Assembly: GCA_023386795.1 (NCBI GenBank)
Contig: JAEWJB010000061.1
Span: forward strand, 1 to 10,831
Direction of reading: 5' to 3'
Length of the DNA: 10,831 bases
DNA from: Pseudomonadota bacterium
GTDB taxonomy: Bacteria > Pseudomonadota > Gammaproteobacteria > Xanthomonadales > Xanthomonadaceae
Both the position numbers and the translations under genes were made by a program. Positions 1 through 7,259 of this stretch are shown piece after piece. Below the pieces are notes generated by a model. It saw nothing but the letters and a program-made list of their open reading frames with translations, was not told the DNA's origin and searched no databases. The stretch's first letter is position 1. Each line of letters begins with the position of its first letter.

Positions 1-21
1 CGCCAGGGCCGCGCGTGCAGT

Positions 22-67
22 ATGACCCGAAGCAGCACGGCGGCCTGTAGGCCGCCGTGCGGGTCAT
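22..67. terminator. Large bulged inverted repeat beyond hppA
   Basis: A perfect 11-bp stem, GCACGGCGGCC (35-45) with GGCCGCCGTGC (50-60), closes a TGTA loop. It is extended by ATGACCC (22-28) pairing with GGGTCAT (61-67) across a one-sided 6-nt bulge (29-34). It begins about 20 bp past the hppA stop codon, so a role in ending the hppA transcript or protecting its 3' end is likely. Neither strand has a T-run next to the stem, so it is not a classical intrinsic terminator. Any gene on the far side lies outside the window. Confidence 0.5.
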
Positions 68-86
68 CCGGAACTGTGGCGCTCCG

Positions 87-2114
<2,028 letters not shown>

Positions 2115-2420
2115 GACCCCTCCCAGAGATGATGGATATCGCCCGGTGCGAGGACGAACGAAGGGGGCGCGCGAAGCATGCAGCGGGGCGACGACGGGAA
2201 CATTGTTTCGGCCACCCGGCTACAAGCGCACGTCACGGTGTTCGAACTGCCCTGGATCTCGGTCGAGTATGCCCGCCGGGTGCCAACCCCGCCACTGCCA
2301 CCGCGTCGCAGGCCGCTCAGGGGGCGTCAATGCGGGGCCGCGCGCTGCGACCGCGTTCTTGGCATGTTGTTCAGATGGCCCATGACAGGCTGCGCGCCAC
2401 ATGATCGAGGAAGCCCTGCC
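2115..2420. other. Intergenic region between hppA and the exported protein gene
   Basis: 306 bp without a convincing gene. Open frames run through it, including an in-frame upstream extension of the next gene from 2178, but their translations are Arg/Pro-rich and look like GC-rich chance reading. It must hold the 5' control of both divergent genes. On the minus strand a sigma-54-like site lies at 2269-2285. On the plus strand TTGGCA (2359-2364) resembles a -35 box, but no good -10 follows it. I recognise no riboswitch. Confidence 0.6.
2269..2285 (-). promoter_or_regulatory. Candidate sigma-54 (-24/-12) promoter for hppA
   Basis: On the minus strand the sequence reads TGGCAC, five bases (CCGGC), then GGGCAT. 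It matches all six bases of the -24 element, and the GG and GC dinucleotides are correctly spaced (10 bases between). The -12 element is imperfect: GGGCA against TTGCA. Transcription would start near 2257 and leave a leader of roughly 140 nt before hppA. A chance match is quite possible in this GC-rich DNA. Confidence 0.25.
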
Positions 2421-2933
2421 ATGACCTTCAAGCCTTGGTTCTTCGGTGCCGTGCTGCTGTGCAGCGCGAACGCCTTCGCCGCCGATCAGGCGCCGGAACT
2501 GCAACGCGCGGTGGGTGCACCGCAGGCCGTGGGCGCGGTGCATACGCTGCGCCAGATCCCCGAAGCCTGCGCGCGACTGGAAGGCGTGTTCACCGGCCAG
2601 TCCGCCGAGCCATATCGTTTCAACGTCGCGCGCAGCAGTCCGAATTGCCAGCCGCGCGCACGCTTTGTCGATTATCTGCAAGCGCAGCCGGACATCGCCA
2701 AGGGCTGGAAGCTCAACGACGTGATCCGCGTGCCGAATGCGGGCTGCCCCGCGCAGCAAGCTGTCGTGCGCGTGTGGCGCCTGCCGGCCGACAACCAACC
2801 GCCGCAGCTCGATGGCCAGGGCCAGGCCCGCATCTATCTGGAAGAAGCGAAGAAACAGGCGGCCAGTGGCAAGGTGCCCCAGGTGTCCACCTACACCGCG
2901 CAGATGCAGCTGGAAGGCAAGGCCTGCTCCTGA
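2421..2933 (+). CDS. Small exported four-cysteine protein, function unknown
   Basis: 170 residues; I do not recognise a named family. Residues 1-20 form a signal peptide: Lys4, a hydrophobic core, and a cleavage site Ala-Phe-Ala after residue 20. The mature protein would be about 150 residues and probably periplasmic. It has four cysteines (50, 76, 109, 169), enough for two disulfides. Cys14 lies in the signal core but lacks a proper lipobox, so a lipoprotein is unlikely. The start at 2421 is chosen because the signal peptide begins there and GAGGAAG sits just upstream; a longer frame from 2178 would bury the signal peptide behind about 80 Arg/Pro-rich residues. The gene faces pfp and lies antiparallel between pfp and hppA. 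Confidence 0.85.
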   Translation: MTFKPWFFGAVLLCSANAFAADQAPELQRAVGAPQAVGAVHTLRQIPEACARLEGVFTGQSAEPYRFNVARSSPNCQPRARFVDYLQAQPDIAKGWKLNDVIRVPNAGCPAQQAVVRVWRLPADNQPPQLDGQGQARIYLEEAKKQAASGKVPQVSTYTAQMQLEGKACS

Positions 2934-2948
2934 CCGTCGCGGGCAGGG

Positions 2949-2971
2949 CGGCCGCGTCAGCGACGCGGCCG
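2949..2971. terminator. Hairpin between converging exported-protein and pfp genes
   Basis: C plus GGCCGCGTC (2950-2958) pairs with GACGCGGCC (2962-2970) plus G, giving a 10-bp GC-rich stem with a 3-nt AGC loop. It lies 15 bp past the stop of the exported-protein gene and about 30 bp past the pfp stop on the other strand, so it could serve both. There is no T-run on either side, so it may slow polymerase or protect 3' ends rather than terminate fully. Confidence 0.5.
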
Positions 2972-3000
2972 TCGGGGTCGTGGGATGAGCGCAGCGCCGG

Positions 3001-4260
3001 CTACGCTTCTTCCCATGCCGGCAGCTTGCGAGCCACGGGCACGTTCTTGAGCGTCACGTATTTCGGCAGGCCATCGCGCCCGTAGGGCAAGGGGGCCTCT
3101 CCCTGTATCAGCGGTTGCAGGTATTGCCGCGCGCGCTCGGTGATGCCAAAGCCGTCCTTGCGTATGAAACTGGCGGGCATCTTCTTTTCCTGGTTGGCGA
3201 TCTTCGCCAGCGGCGCGGGTTCGATCCGCCAGCGATACGGCGCATCGCTGCCCCGCACGATCACCGGCATCACCGCGTTGCGTCCTTCCAGCGCATAGCG
3301 CACCGCCGCCTTGCCCACCGCCTGCGCCTGCGCCCAGTCGGTATGCGAGGCCAGGTGGCGGGCCGAACGTTGCAGGTAGTCCGGCAATGTCCAGTGCACC
3401 TTGTAGCCCAATGCCTCCTTCACCCGCCCGGCCAGATAGGAGGCCACGCCGCCGAGCTGCGTATGGCCGAAGGAATCCTTCGCGCCGCCGGCGTCGGCCA
3501 CGAACTGGCCGTCGGCGTTGTGGATGCCCTCGCTGGCCACCACCACGCACCAGCCGACGCGCTCGACCACCTTGCGCACCTGTGCCAGGAACGCGGCCTC
3601 GTCGTAGGCGCGTTCGGGCAGCAGGATGATCTGCGGCGCCTCGTCGGGCGATTGCCCGGCCAGCCCCGCGGCGGCGGCCAGCCAACCGGCGTGGCGGCCC
3701 ATCGCCTCGTAGATGAAGACCTTGGTGGAAGTGTCGGCCATCGCCGCCACGTCCAGCGCCGCCTCGCGCACCGACACCGCGGTGTACTTCGCCGCCGAGC
3801 CGAAGCCCGGGCAGGTATCGGTCACGGCCAGGTCGTTGTCGATGGTCTTGGGGACGCCGATGCAATGCAGCGGGTAGCCGAATGCCTCGGCCAGCTGCGA
3901 CACCTTCCACGCGGTGTCGGCCGAATCGTTGCCGCCGTTGTAGAGGAACCAACGCACGTCATGTGCGCGCAGCACCTCCAGCAGCCGCTCGTACCTGCTG
4001 CGGTCGGCTTCCAGCGATTTGAGCTTGAAGCGGCATGAACCGAACGCGCCACCCGGCGTATGGGCCAGCGAGCGGATCGCTGCCGCCGATTCCTTGCCGG
4101 TGTCGATCAAGTCCTCGCGCAGCGCGCCGAGGATCCCGTTGCGGGCGGCCAGCACCTTCACCTTGTGCGCGCGTGCTTCGGCGATGACCGCCGAGGCAGT
4201 GGCGTTAATGACGGCGGTGACGCCGCCGGACTGCGCGTAGAGCAGGGTGCCTTGGGCCAT
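3001..4260 (-). CDS. pfp: Pyrophosphate-dependent 6-phosphofructokinase
   Basis: Phosphorylates fructose 6-phosphate to fructose 1,6-bisphosphate using PPi; the PPi reaction is reversible. 419 residues. The donor choice can be read at two sites. GGNDS (109-113) has Asp112 where ATP enzymes have Gly, and PKTIDND (137-143) has Lys138 where ATP enzymes have Gly; both mark PPi users. Asp141 is the expected catalytic base, and MGRHAGW (187-193) binds the sugar phosphate. Asn111 replaces the usual first Asp of GGDD; I recall this variant in related long-form enzymes. AGGAG about 9 nt upstream supports the start. The gene is divergent from adk and upstream of hppA on the same strand. PPi-type enzymes are known in Xanthomonas, and in methanotrophs pfp and hppA are linked. 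Often annotated simply as 6-phosphofructokinase. Confidence 0.93.
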   Translation of the reverse strand: MAQGTLLYAQSGGVTAVINATASAVIAEARAHKVKVLAARNGILGALREDLIDTGKESAAAIRSLAHTPGGAFGSCRFKLKSLEADRSRYERLLEVLRAHDVRWFLYNGGNDSADTAWKVSQLAEAFGYPLHCIGVPKTIDNDLAVTDTCPGFGSAAKYTAVSVREAALDVAAMADTSTKVFIYEAMGRHAGWLAAAAGLAGQSPDEAPQIILLPERAYDEAAFLAQVRKVVERVGWCVVVASEGIHNADGQFVADAGGAKDSFGHTQLGGVASYLAGRVKEALGYKVHWTLPDYLQRSARHLASHTDWAQAQAVGKAAVRYALEGRNAVMPVIVRGSDAPYRWRIEPAPLAKIANQEKKMPASFIRKDGFGITERARQYLQPLIQGEAPLPYGRDGLPKYVTLKNVPVARKLPAWEEA

Positions 4261-4283
4261 GGGGTGCGTCTCCTGGGACGGGT

Positions 4284-4307
4284 GGACATTGCCGGGACAT
4301 TACCCGG
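4284..4307. promoter_or_regulatory. Tandem 11-bp repeat between pfp and adk
   Basis: GGACATTGCCGG (4284-4295) is followed with an 11-bp offset by GGACATTACCCGG (4295-4307). The second copy also contains CCGGG-ACATTA-CCCGG, a short inverted repeat. One helical turn between copies, inside a 136-bp divergent control region, suits a regulator binding one DNA face. No known regulator is recognised. Confidence 0.3.
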
Positions 4308-4328
4308 ATGCGGTAAAGTGGGTGTATT
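4300..4328 (+). promoter_or_regulatory. Weak candidate adk promoter
   Basis: TTACCC (4300-4305), 17 bp, then TGTATT (4323-4328). This gives 3/6 and 4/6 matches to the sigma-70 boxes with ideal spacing. The -35 overlaps the tandem repeat at 4284-4307, so a protein bound there would affect adk. Transcription would begin near 4335 and leave a leader of about 60 nt ending in a T6 run and GGAG. The match is poor. Confidence 0.25.
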
Positions 4329-4396
4329 GCGGTGCAGCGCGGCCCGCCGCGCGTTGCCTACACACTGCCCCTGTTTTTTCTCTCTGGAGTGACATG

Positions 4397-4960
4397 ATGC
4401 GACTTGTTCTGTTGGGACCGCCCGGTTCGGGCAAGGGTACCCAGGCGGCCCGACTGAAGGAAAAGCTGAGCATCCCGCACATTTCCACGGGCGACCTGCT
4501 GCGCGCCGAAGTCGCGGCCGGTACCCCGCTGGGCCTGCAGGCCAAGGAAGTCATGGCCCGCGGTGACCTGGTCTCCGACGAAATCCTGCTGGGCATGCTC
4601 GAATCGCGCCTGGGCCAGCCGGACGTGGCCAATGGATTCATTCTCGACGGCTACCCGCGCAACCTCGCCCAGGCCGCCGCGCTGGACAGCCTGCTGGCCA
4701 AGATCGGCCAGCCGCTGGACGCCGTGGTGCAGCTGGACGTCGGCACCGACCTGCTGGTCGAGCGCATCGCCGGCCGCGCCAAGGCCGAGGGCCGCGAAGA
4801 CGACAACCCCGAATCGGTACGCAAGCGCCTGCAGGTCTACAACGACTCGACCGCGCCGGTCATCGGTTACTTCGCCGACCGCGGCACGCTGACCCGGGTC
4901 GACGGCGTGGGCAGCCTGGAAGAAGTGTTGTCCCGGATCACCGACGCCCTGTCGCGCTGA
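4397..4960 (+). CDS. adk: Adenylate kinase (short form)
   Basis: Cytoplasmic AMP + ATP = 2 ADP interconversion. 187 residues. The P-loop GPPGSGKGT is at 7-15, the AMP-site STGDLLR at 30-36, and FILDGYPR at 81-88. The LID is short (around 126-137, GRAKAEGREDDN), followed by the Arg pair in SVRKRL. The 30-residue LID insert of E. coli Adk (214 residues) and its zinc-type cysteines are absent. Two adjacent ATGs (4394, 4397) are possible; GGAG at 4386-4389 gives only 4 nt to the first and 7 nt to the second, so 4397 is preferred. A frame opening at 4247 is not the start, since the family begins at this methionine. Divergent from pfp. Confidence 0.97.
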   Translation: MRLVLLGPPGSGKGTQAARLKEKLSIPHISTGDLLRAEVAAGTPLGLQAKEVMARGDLVSDEILLGMLESRLGQPDVANGFILDGYPRNLAQAAALDSLLAKIGQPLDAVVQLDVGTDLLVERIAGRAKAEGREDDNPESVRKRLQVYNDSTAPVIGYFADRGTLTRVDGVGSLEEVLSRITDALSR

Positions 4961-4965
4961 TCGGC

Positions 4966-4990
4966 GCCGAGCCCGCTTGGCGGGCTCGGC
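4966..4990 (+). terminator. Hairpin after adk
   Basis: Perfect 11-bp stem GCCGAGCCCGC (4966-4976) / GCGGGCTCGGC (4980-4990) with a TTG loop, starting 5 bp past the adk stop. What follows is TCCCGGCC, not a T-run, so termination may be factor-assisted or incomplete. Confidence 0.6.
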
Positions 4991-5013
4991 TCCCGGCCGT
5001 TCTGGCGGGAAAT

Positions 5014-5048
5014 AAAAAAAGCCCCGGCACCGCAAAGCGGGCCGGGGT
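5014..5048 (-). terminator. Intrinsic terminator on the minus strand
   Basis: On the minus strand ACCCCGGC (5048-5041) pairs with GCCGGGGC (5028-5021), perfect over 7 bp plus an end mismatch. This stem stacks on CCGC/GCGG (5040-5037 with 5033-5030) across an AAA/TTT loop with one bulged base. Seven T follow at once (5020-5014), then ATTT. The plus-strand side has no T-run (TCTGATTTC), so it points leftward. No minus-strand protein gene reads into it. Confidence 0.85.
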
Positions 5049-5159
5049 CTGATTTCAAATAAGCGCCAGCGGTCAGGCTTGCTCAGAGCCCCGCAACATG
5101 AGCTCCCTGGGGATTGGCCTCTTGGGGAGTAGGACCAGATGGGATGCTGCGGCTGGCGT
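5014..5159 (-). ncRNA. Candidate structured small RNA (minus strand, about 146 nt)
   Basis: Read on the minus strand from 5159. The 5' end CGCCAGC (5158-5152) pairs with GCTGGCG (5070-5064) and closes a domain of about 95 nt. Inside, one hairpin (TGGTC/GGCCA) exposes a loop with ACTCCCCA. A second (GAGCTC with GGGCTC, 8-nt loop ATGTTGCG) follows, with another free ATCCCCAG between them. After the closing stem come a short A/T-rich linker and an intrinsic terminator ending in seven T. CACAAT at 5170-5165 is a fair -10 for a start at A5159 or A5160. No convincing protein frame fits. The unpaired CUCC sequences could pair with GGAG ribosome sites, as in the C-rich-loop sRNAs of Xanthomonas (sX13-like). 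That role is inference; I cannot assign a family. Confidence 0.6.
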
Positions 5160-5164
5160 TCAGT

Positions 5165-5197
5165 ATTGTGACTGAGCAGTCCGTACGCCGATATCGG
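5165..5197 (-). promoter_or_regulatory. Candidate sRNA promoter with palindrome at -35
   Basis: CACAAT at 5170-5165 (minus strand) matches 4 of 6 bases of the -10 box and lies 5-6 nt before the proposed RNA start. The -35 position (17-bp spacing, 5193-5188) reads TATCGG, a poor match. It lies within the perfect 10-bp palindrome CCGATATCGG (5188-5197), which could be an operator or activator site. Confidence 0.35.
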
Positions 5198-5201
5198 GGA
5201 G

Positions 5202-5237
5202 TTCCCGACATCCCTGACAGCTTTTTCCCGACACCCC
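5202..5237. repeat. Direct repeat TTCCCGACAYCCC upstream of mpl
   Basis: TTCCCGACATCCC (5202-5214) and TTCCCGACACCCC (5225-5237) match at 12 of 13 bases and are offset by 23 bp, about two helical turns. The first copy also forms an inverted repeat with TCGGG at 5194-5198. They lie between the candidate sRNA promoter and mpl, so they could control either. No known regulator is recognised. Confidence 0.4.
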
Positions 5238-5288
5238 CGGCGCGCGCCCACGCGATGCGATCCGGTTCCCGGTCGCGGGGGGATCGGA

Positions 5289-5294
5289 GACAAT
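5289..5294 (+). promoter_or_regulatory. mpl: Candidate -10 box for a leaderless mpl transcript
   Basis: GACAAT (4/6 to TATAAT) ends 6 nt before the mpl ATG, so a start 7 nt downstream of the box falls on the A of ATG. The -35 region (around 5266-5271, TTCCCG) is weak. GGAG at 5286-5289 lies 11 nt from the ATG, so it could alternatively be a loosely spaced Shine-Dalgarno. Confidence 0.4.
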
Positions 5295-5300
5295 CGCCGC

Positions 5301-6662
5301 ATGAGCAAAATCCACATCCTCGGCATCGCCGGGACCTTCATGGGCGGCGTGGCCGCCCTGGCACGCGAACTGGGGCATGTCGTCGAGGGCAGCGACCAGG
5401 CGATCTACCCGCCGATGTCCACCCAGCTTGAACAGCTCGGCATTTCCCTGGCCCAAGGCTACGACCCGGCCAACATCAGCCCGGATTGCGACCAGGTCGT
5501 CATCGGCAACGCACTCTCGCGTGGCAACGGCGCAGTGGAGGCGGTGCTCGACCAAGGCCGCCGCTATACCTCCGGCGCGCAGTGGCTGGCCGAATACGTG
5601 CTGCCCGGGCGGCTGACCCTGGCGGTGGCCGGCACCCACGGCAAGACCACCACCACCACGCTGCTGTCGTGGCTGCTGGAGGCCGCCGGCCGCCAGCCTG
5701 GCTTCCTGATCGGCGGGGTGGCCGAGGATTTCGGCGTGTCCGCCCGCGTGGGCGCCGGCCGCGAGTTCGTGGTCGAGGCCGACGAATACGACACCGCGTT
5801 CTTCGACAAGCGCAGCAAGTTCGTCCACTACCGGCCCACGGTGGCGATCCTCAACAACCTCGAATACGACCACGCCGACATCTTTCCCGACGTCGCCGCG
5901 ATCCAGCGCCAGTTCCATCATCTCGTGCGCACGGTGCCCGGCAACGGCCGCCTGATCGTCAATGGCGAGGACGCGCGCCTGGCCGAGGTGCTGGCAATGG
6001 GGTGCTGGACGCCGGTGGAGCGCTTCGGCTTCGATCCGTCGCTGGAATGGAGCGCGCGCCTGCTCGCCGCCGATGGCAGCCGCTTCGCCGTCGCCCACCG
6101 CGGCGTGGAGATCGCCACGGTGGAGTGGCCGATGCTCGGCCGGCACAACGTCCTCAACGGCCTGGCCGCGCTGGCGGCCGTGCACGCGGTCGGCATCGAC
6201 CCGGCCAGCGTGGCCGGCGCGCTCAAGCAGTTCCGCAGCGTCAAGCGCCGGCTGGAAGTGCTCGGCGAGCGGCAGGGCATCACCGTCTACGACGACTTCG
6301 CGCACCACCCCACGGCCATCGCCACCACGCTGGATGGTTTGCGCGCGAAGGTCGGTGATGCGCGCATCGTGGTGGCGATGGAGCCACGCAGCAATTCGAT
6401 GCGTCTGGGCGCGCATGCCGAGGCGCTGGCGCCATCGCTGGATCTGGCCGATGTCGTGGTGTTCCTGCATCGCCCCGAGTTGAAATGGGATTCGGCGCCG
6501 ATCCTGGCACGCGTGCGTGGGCACTCGCAGGTGGTGGCCGACGCCCAGGGCCTGCAACAGGCCCTGGCCGCCCTGGCGCAGCCGGGCGACCACGTGGTGT
6601 TCATGTCCAACGGCGGTTTTGACGGCGCGCCGCGGCGTTTCCTGCAGTCGCTGCCGGCCTGA
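5301..6662 (+). CDS. mpl: UDP-MurNAc:L-Ala-gamma-D-Glu-meso-DAP ligase
   Basis: Cytoplasmic murein-recycling enzyme. It joins the tripeptide L-Ala-D-Glu-mDAP, recovered from old peptidoglycan, to UDP-MurNAc with ATP and so bypasses MurC, MurD and MurE. 453 residues, the normal Mpl length. The Mur-ligase ATP loop GTHGKTT is at 111-117. EADEYD (159-164), NNLEYDHADIF (185-195) and DDFAHHPTA (331-339) mark Mpl rather than MurC. The N-terminal domain begins with the glycine-rich ILGIAGTFMGG for UDP binding. The LON-domain gene follows after 8 bp and is probably co-transcribed. The control region upstream is shared with the candidate minus-strand RNA. Confidence 0.97.
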   Translation: MSKIHILGIAGTFMGGVAALARELGHVVEGSDQAIYPPMSTQLEQLGISLAQGYDPANISPDCDQVVIGNALSRGNGAVEAVLDQGRRYTSGAQWLAEYVLPGRLTLAVAGTHGKTTTTTLLSWLLEAAGRQPGFLIGGVAEDFGVSARVGAGREFVVEADEYDTAFFDKRSKFVHYRPTVAILNNLEYDHADIFPDVAAIQRQFHHLVRTVPGNGRLIVNGEDARLAEVLAMGCWTPVERFGFDPSLEWSARLLAADGSRFAVAHRGVEIATVEWPMLGRHNVLNGLAALAAVHAVGIDPASVAGALKQFRSVKRRLEVLGERQGITVYDDFAHHPTAIATTLDGLRAKVGDARIVVAMEPRSNSMRLGAHAEALAPSLDLADVVVFLHRPELKWDSAPILARVRGHSQVVADAQGLQQALAALAQPGDHVVFMSNGGFDGAPRRFLQSLPA

Positions 6663-6670
6663 GCGTGGCG

Positions 6671-7255
6671 ATGGCGCAAGAAGACATCACGACGCTGCCG
6701 CTGTTCCCGCTGCATGCGGTGCTGTTGCCGGGCGCGGGCATCGGGCTGCGCGTGTTCGAGCGTCGCTACCTGGACCTCGTGCGCGACTGCGGCCGCCAGG
6801 GCTCCGGCTTCGGCGTGTGCCTGATCCTGGAAGGGCGCGAAGTCGGAACCCCGGCCACGCCTGCGGCGTTCGGCACCGAGGCGCGCATCGAGGATTTCGA
6901 CCTCGGCGCGGATGGCGTGCTGGTGTTGCGCCTGCGCGGCGCGCGACGCTTCCATGTGGAGAGGACCCGCGTGCGCGACAACGGCCTGGTGGTTGGCGAC
7001 GTGCGCTGGTGCGAGCCTGACATTGACGACGAACTGCGCCCGGAGCACTCGCTGCTGGCCACGCTGCTGGAGCGGCTGATCGAACAGGCGGGCCCGCAGT
7101 ACGCGGCCACCACCCCGGCGCAACTCGACCAGGCCGCCTGGGTCGGCTGGCGCCTGGCCGAACTGTTGCCGCTCACCGAGACCCAGCGCCTCTCCCTGCT
7201 GCAGCAGGACGATCCGCACAAACGGCTGGACCAGTTGCTGTCCTGGATGCCCTGA
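6671..7255 (+). CDS. LON substrate-binding domain protein
   Basis: 194 residues consisting almost wholly of the N-terminal (substrate-recognition) domain of Lon protease. The opening TLPLFPLHAVLLPGAGIGLRVFE and the following RYLDLV strand-helix are typical. The AAA+ ATPase and the Ser-Lys protease domain are absent, so it cannot degrade protein by itself. Stand-alone proteins of this class are common in proteobacteria, and their role is not established. ATG 6671 is taken as the start; GTG 6665 would add two residues, and neither has a clear Shine-Dalgarno, consistent with translation coupled to mpl 8 bp upstream. Its stop lies 4 bp from the stop of the converging membrane-protein gene, with no room for a terminator hairpin. 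Confidence 0.9.
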   Translation: MAQEDITTLPLFPLHAVLLPGAGIGLRVFERRYLDLVRDCGRQGSGFGVCLILEGREVGTPATPAAFGTEARIEDFDLGADGVLVLRLRGARRFHVERTRVRDNGLVVGDVRWCEPDIDDELRPEHSLLATLLERLIEQAGPQYAATTPAQLDQAAWVGWRLAELLPLTETQRLSLLQQDDPHKRLDQLLSWMP

Positions 7256-7259
7256 CGGC

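Noticed and set aside
2178..2420. N-terminal extension of the exported protein
   Set aside because: Arg/Pro-rich, and it would place a perfect signal peptide in the middle of the protein; GAGGAAG favours the start at 2421.
4247..4396. Upstream start for adk
   Set aside because: The added 50 residues are not adenylate kinase-like and overlap the pfp start; GGAG and family alignment support 4397.
5049..5300. 6S RNA or tmRNA in the adk-mpl gap
   Set aside because: The minus-strand fold has no long 6S-type bubble helix, and no tRNA-like ends or tag frame are seen. The region is better described as an unclassified small RNA.
5160..6593. 477-codon minus-strand frame over mpl
   Set aside because: Composition is that of a shadow frame, and every Mur-ligase motif lies on the plus strand.
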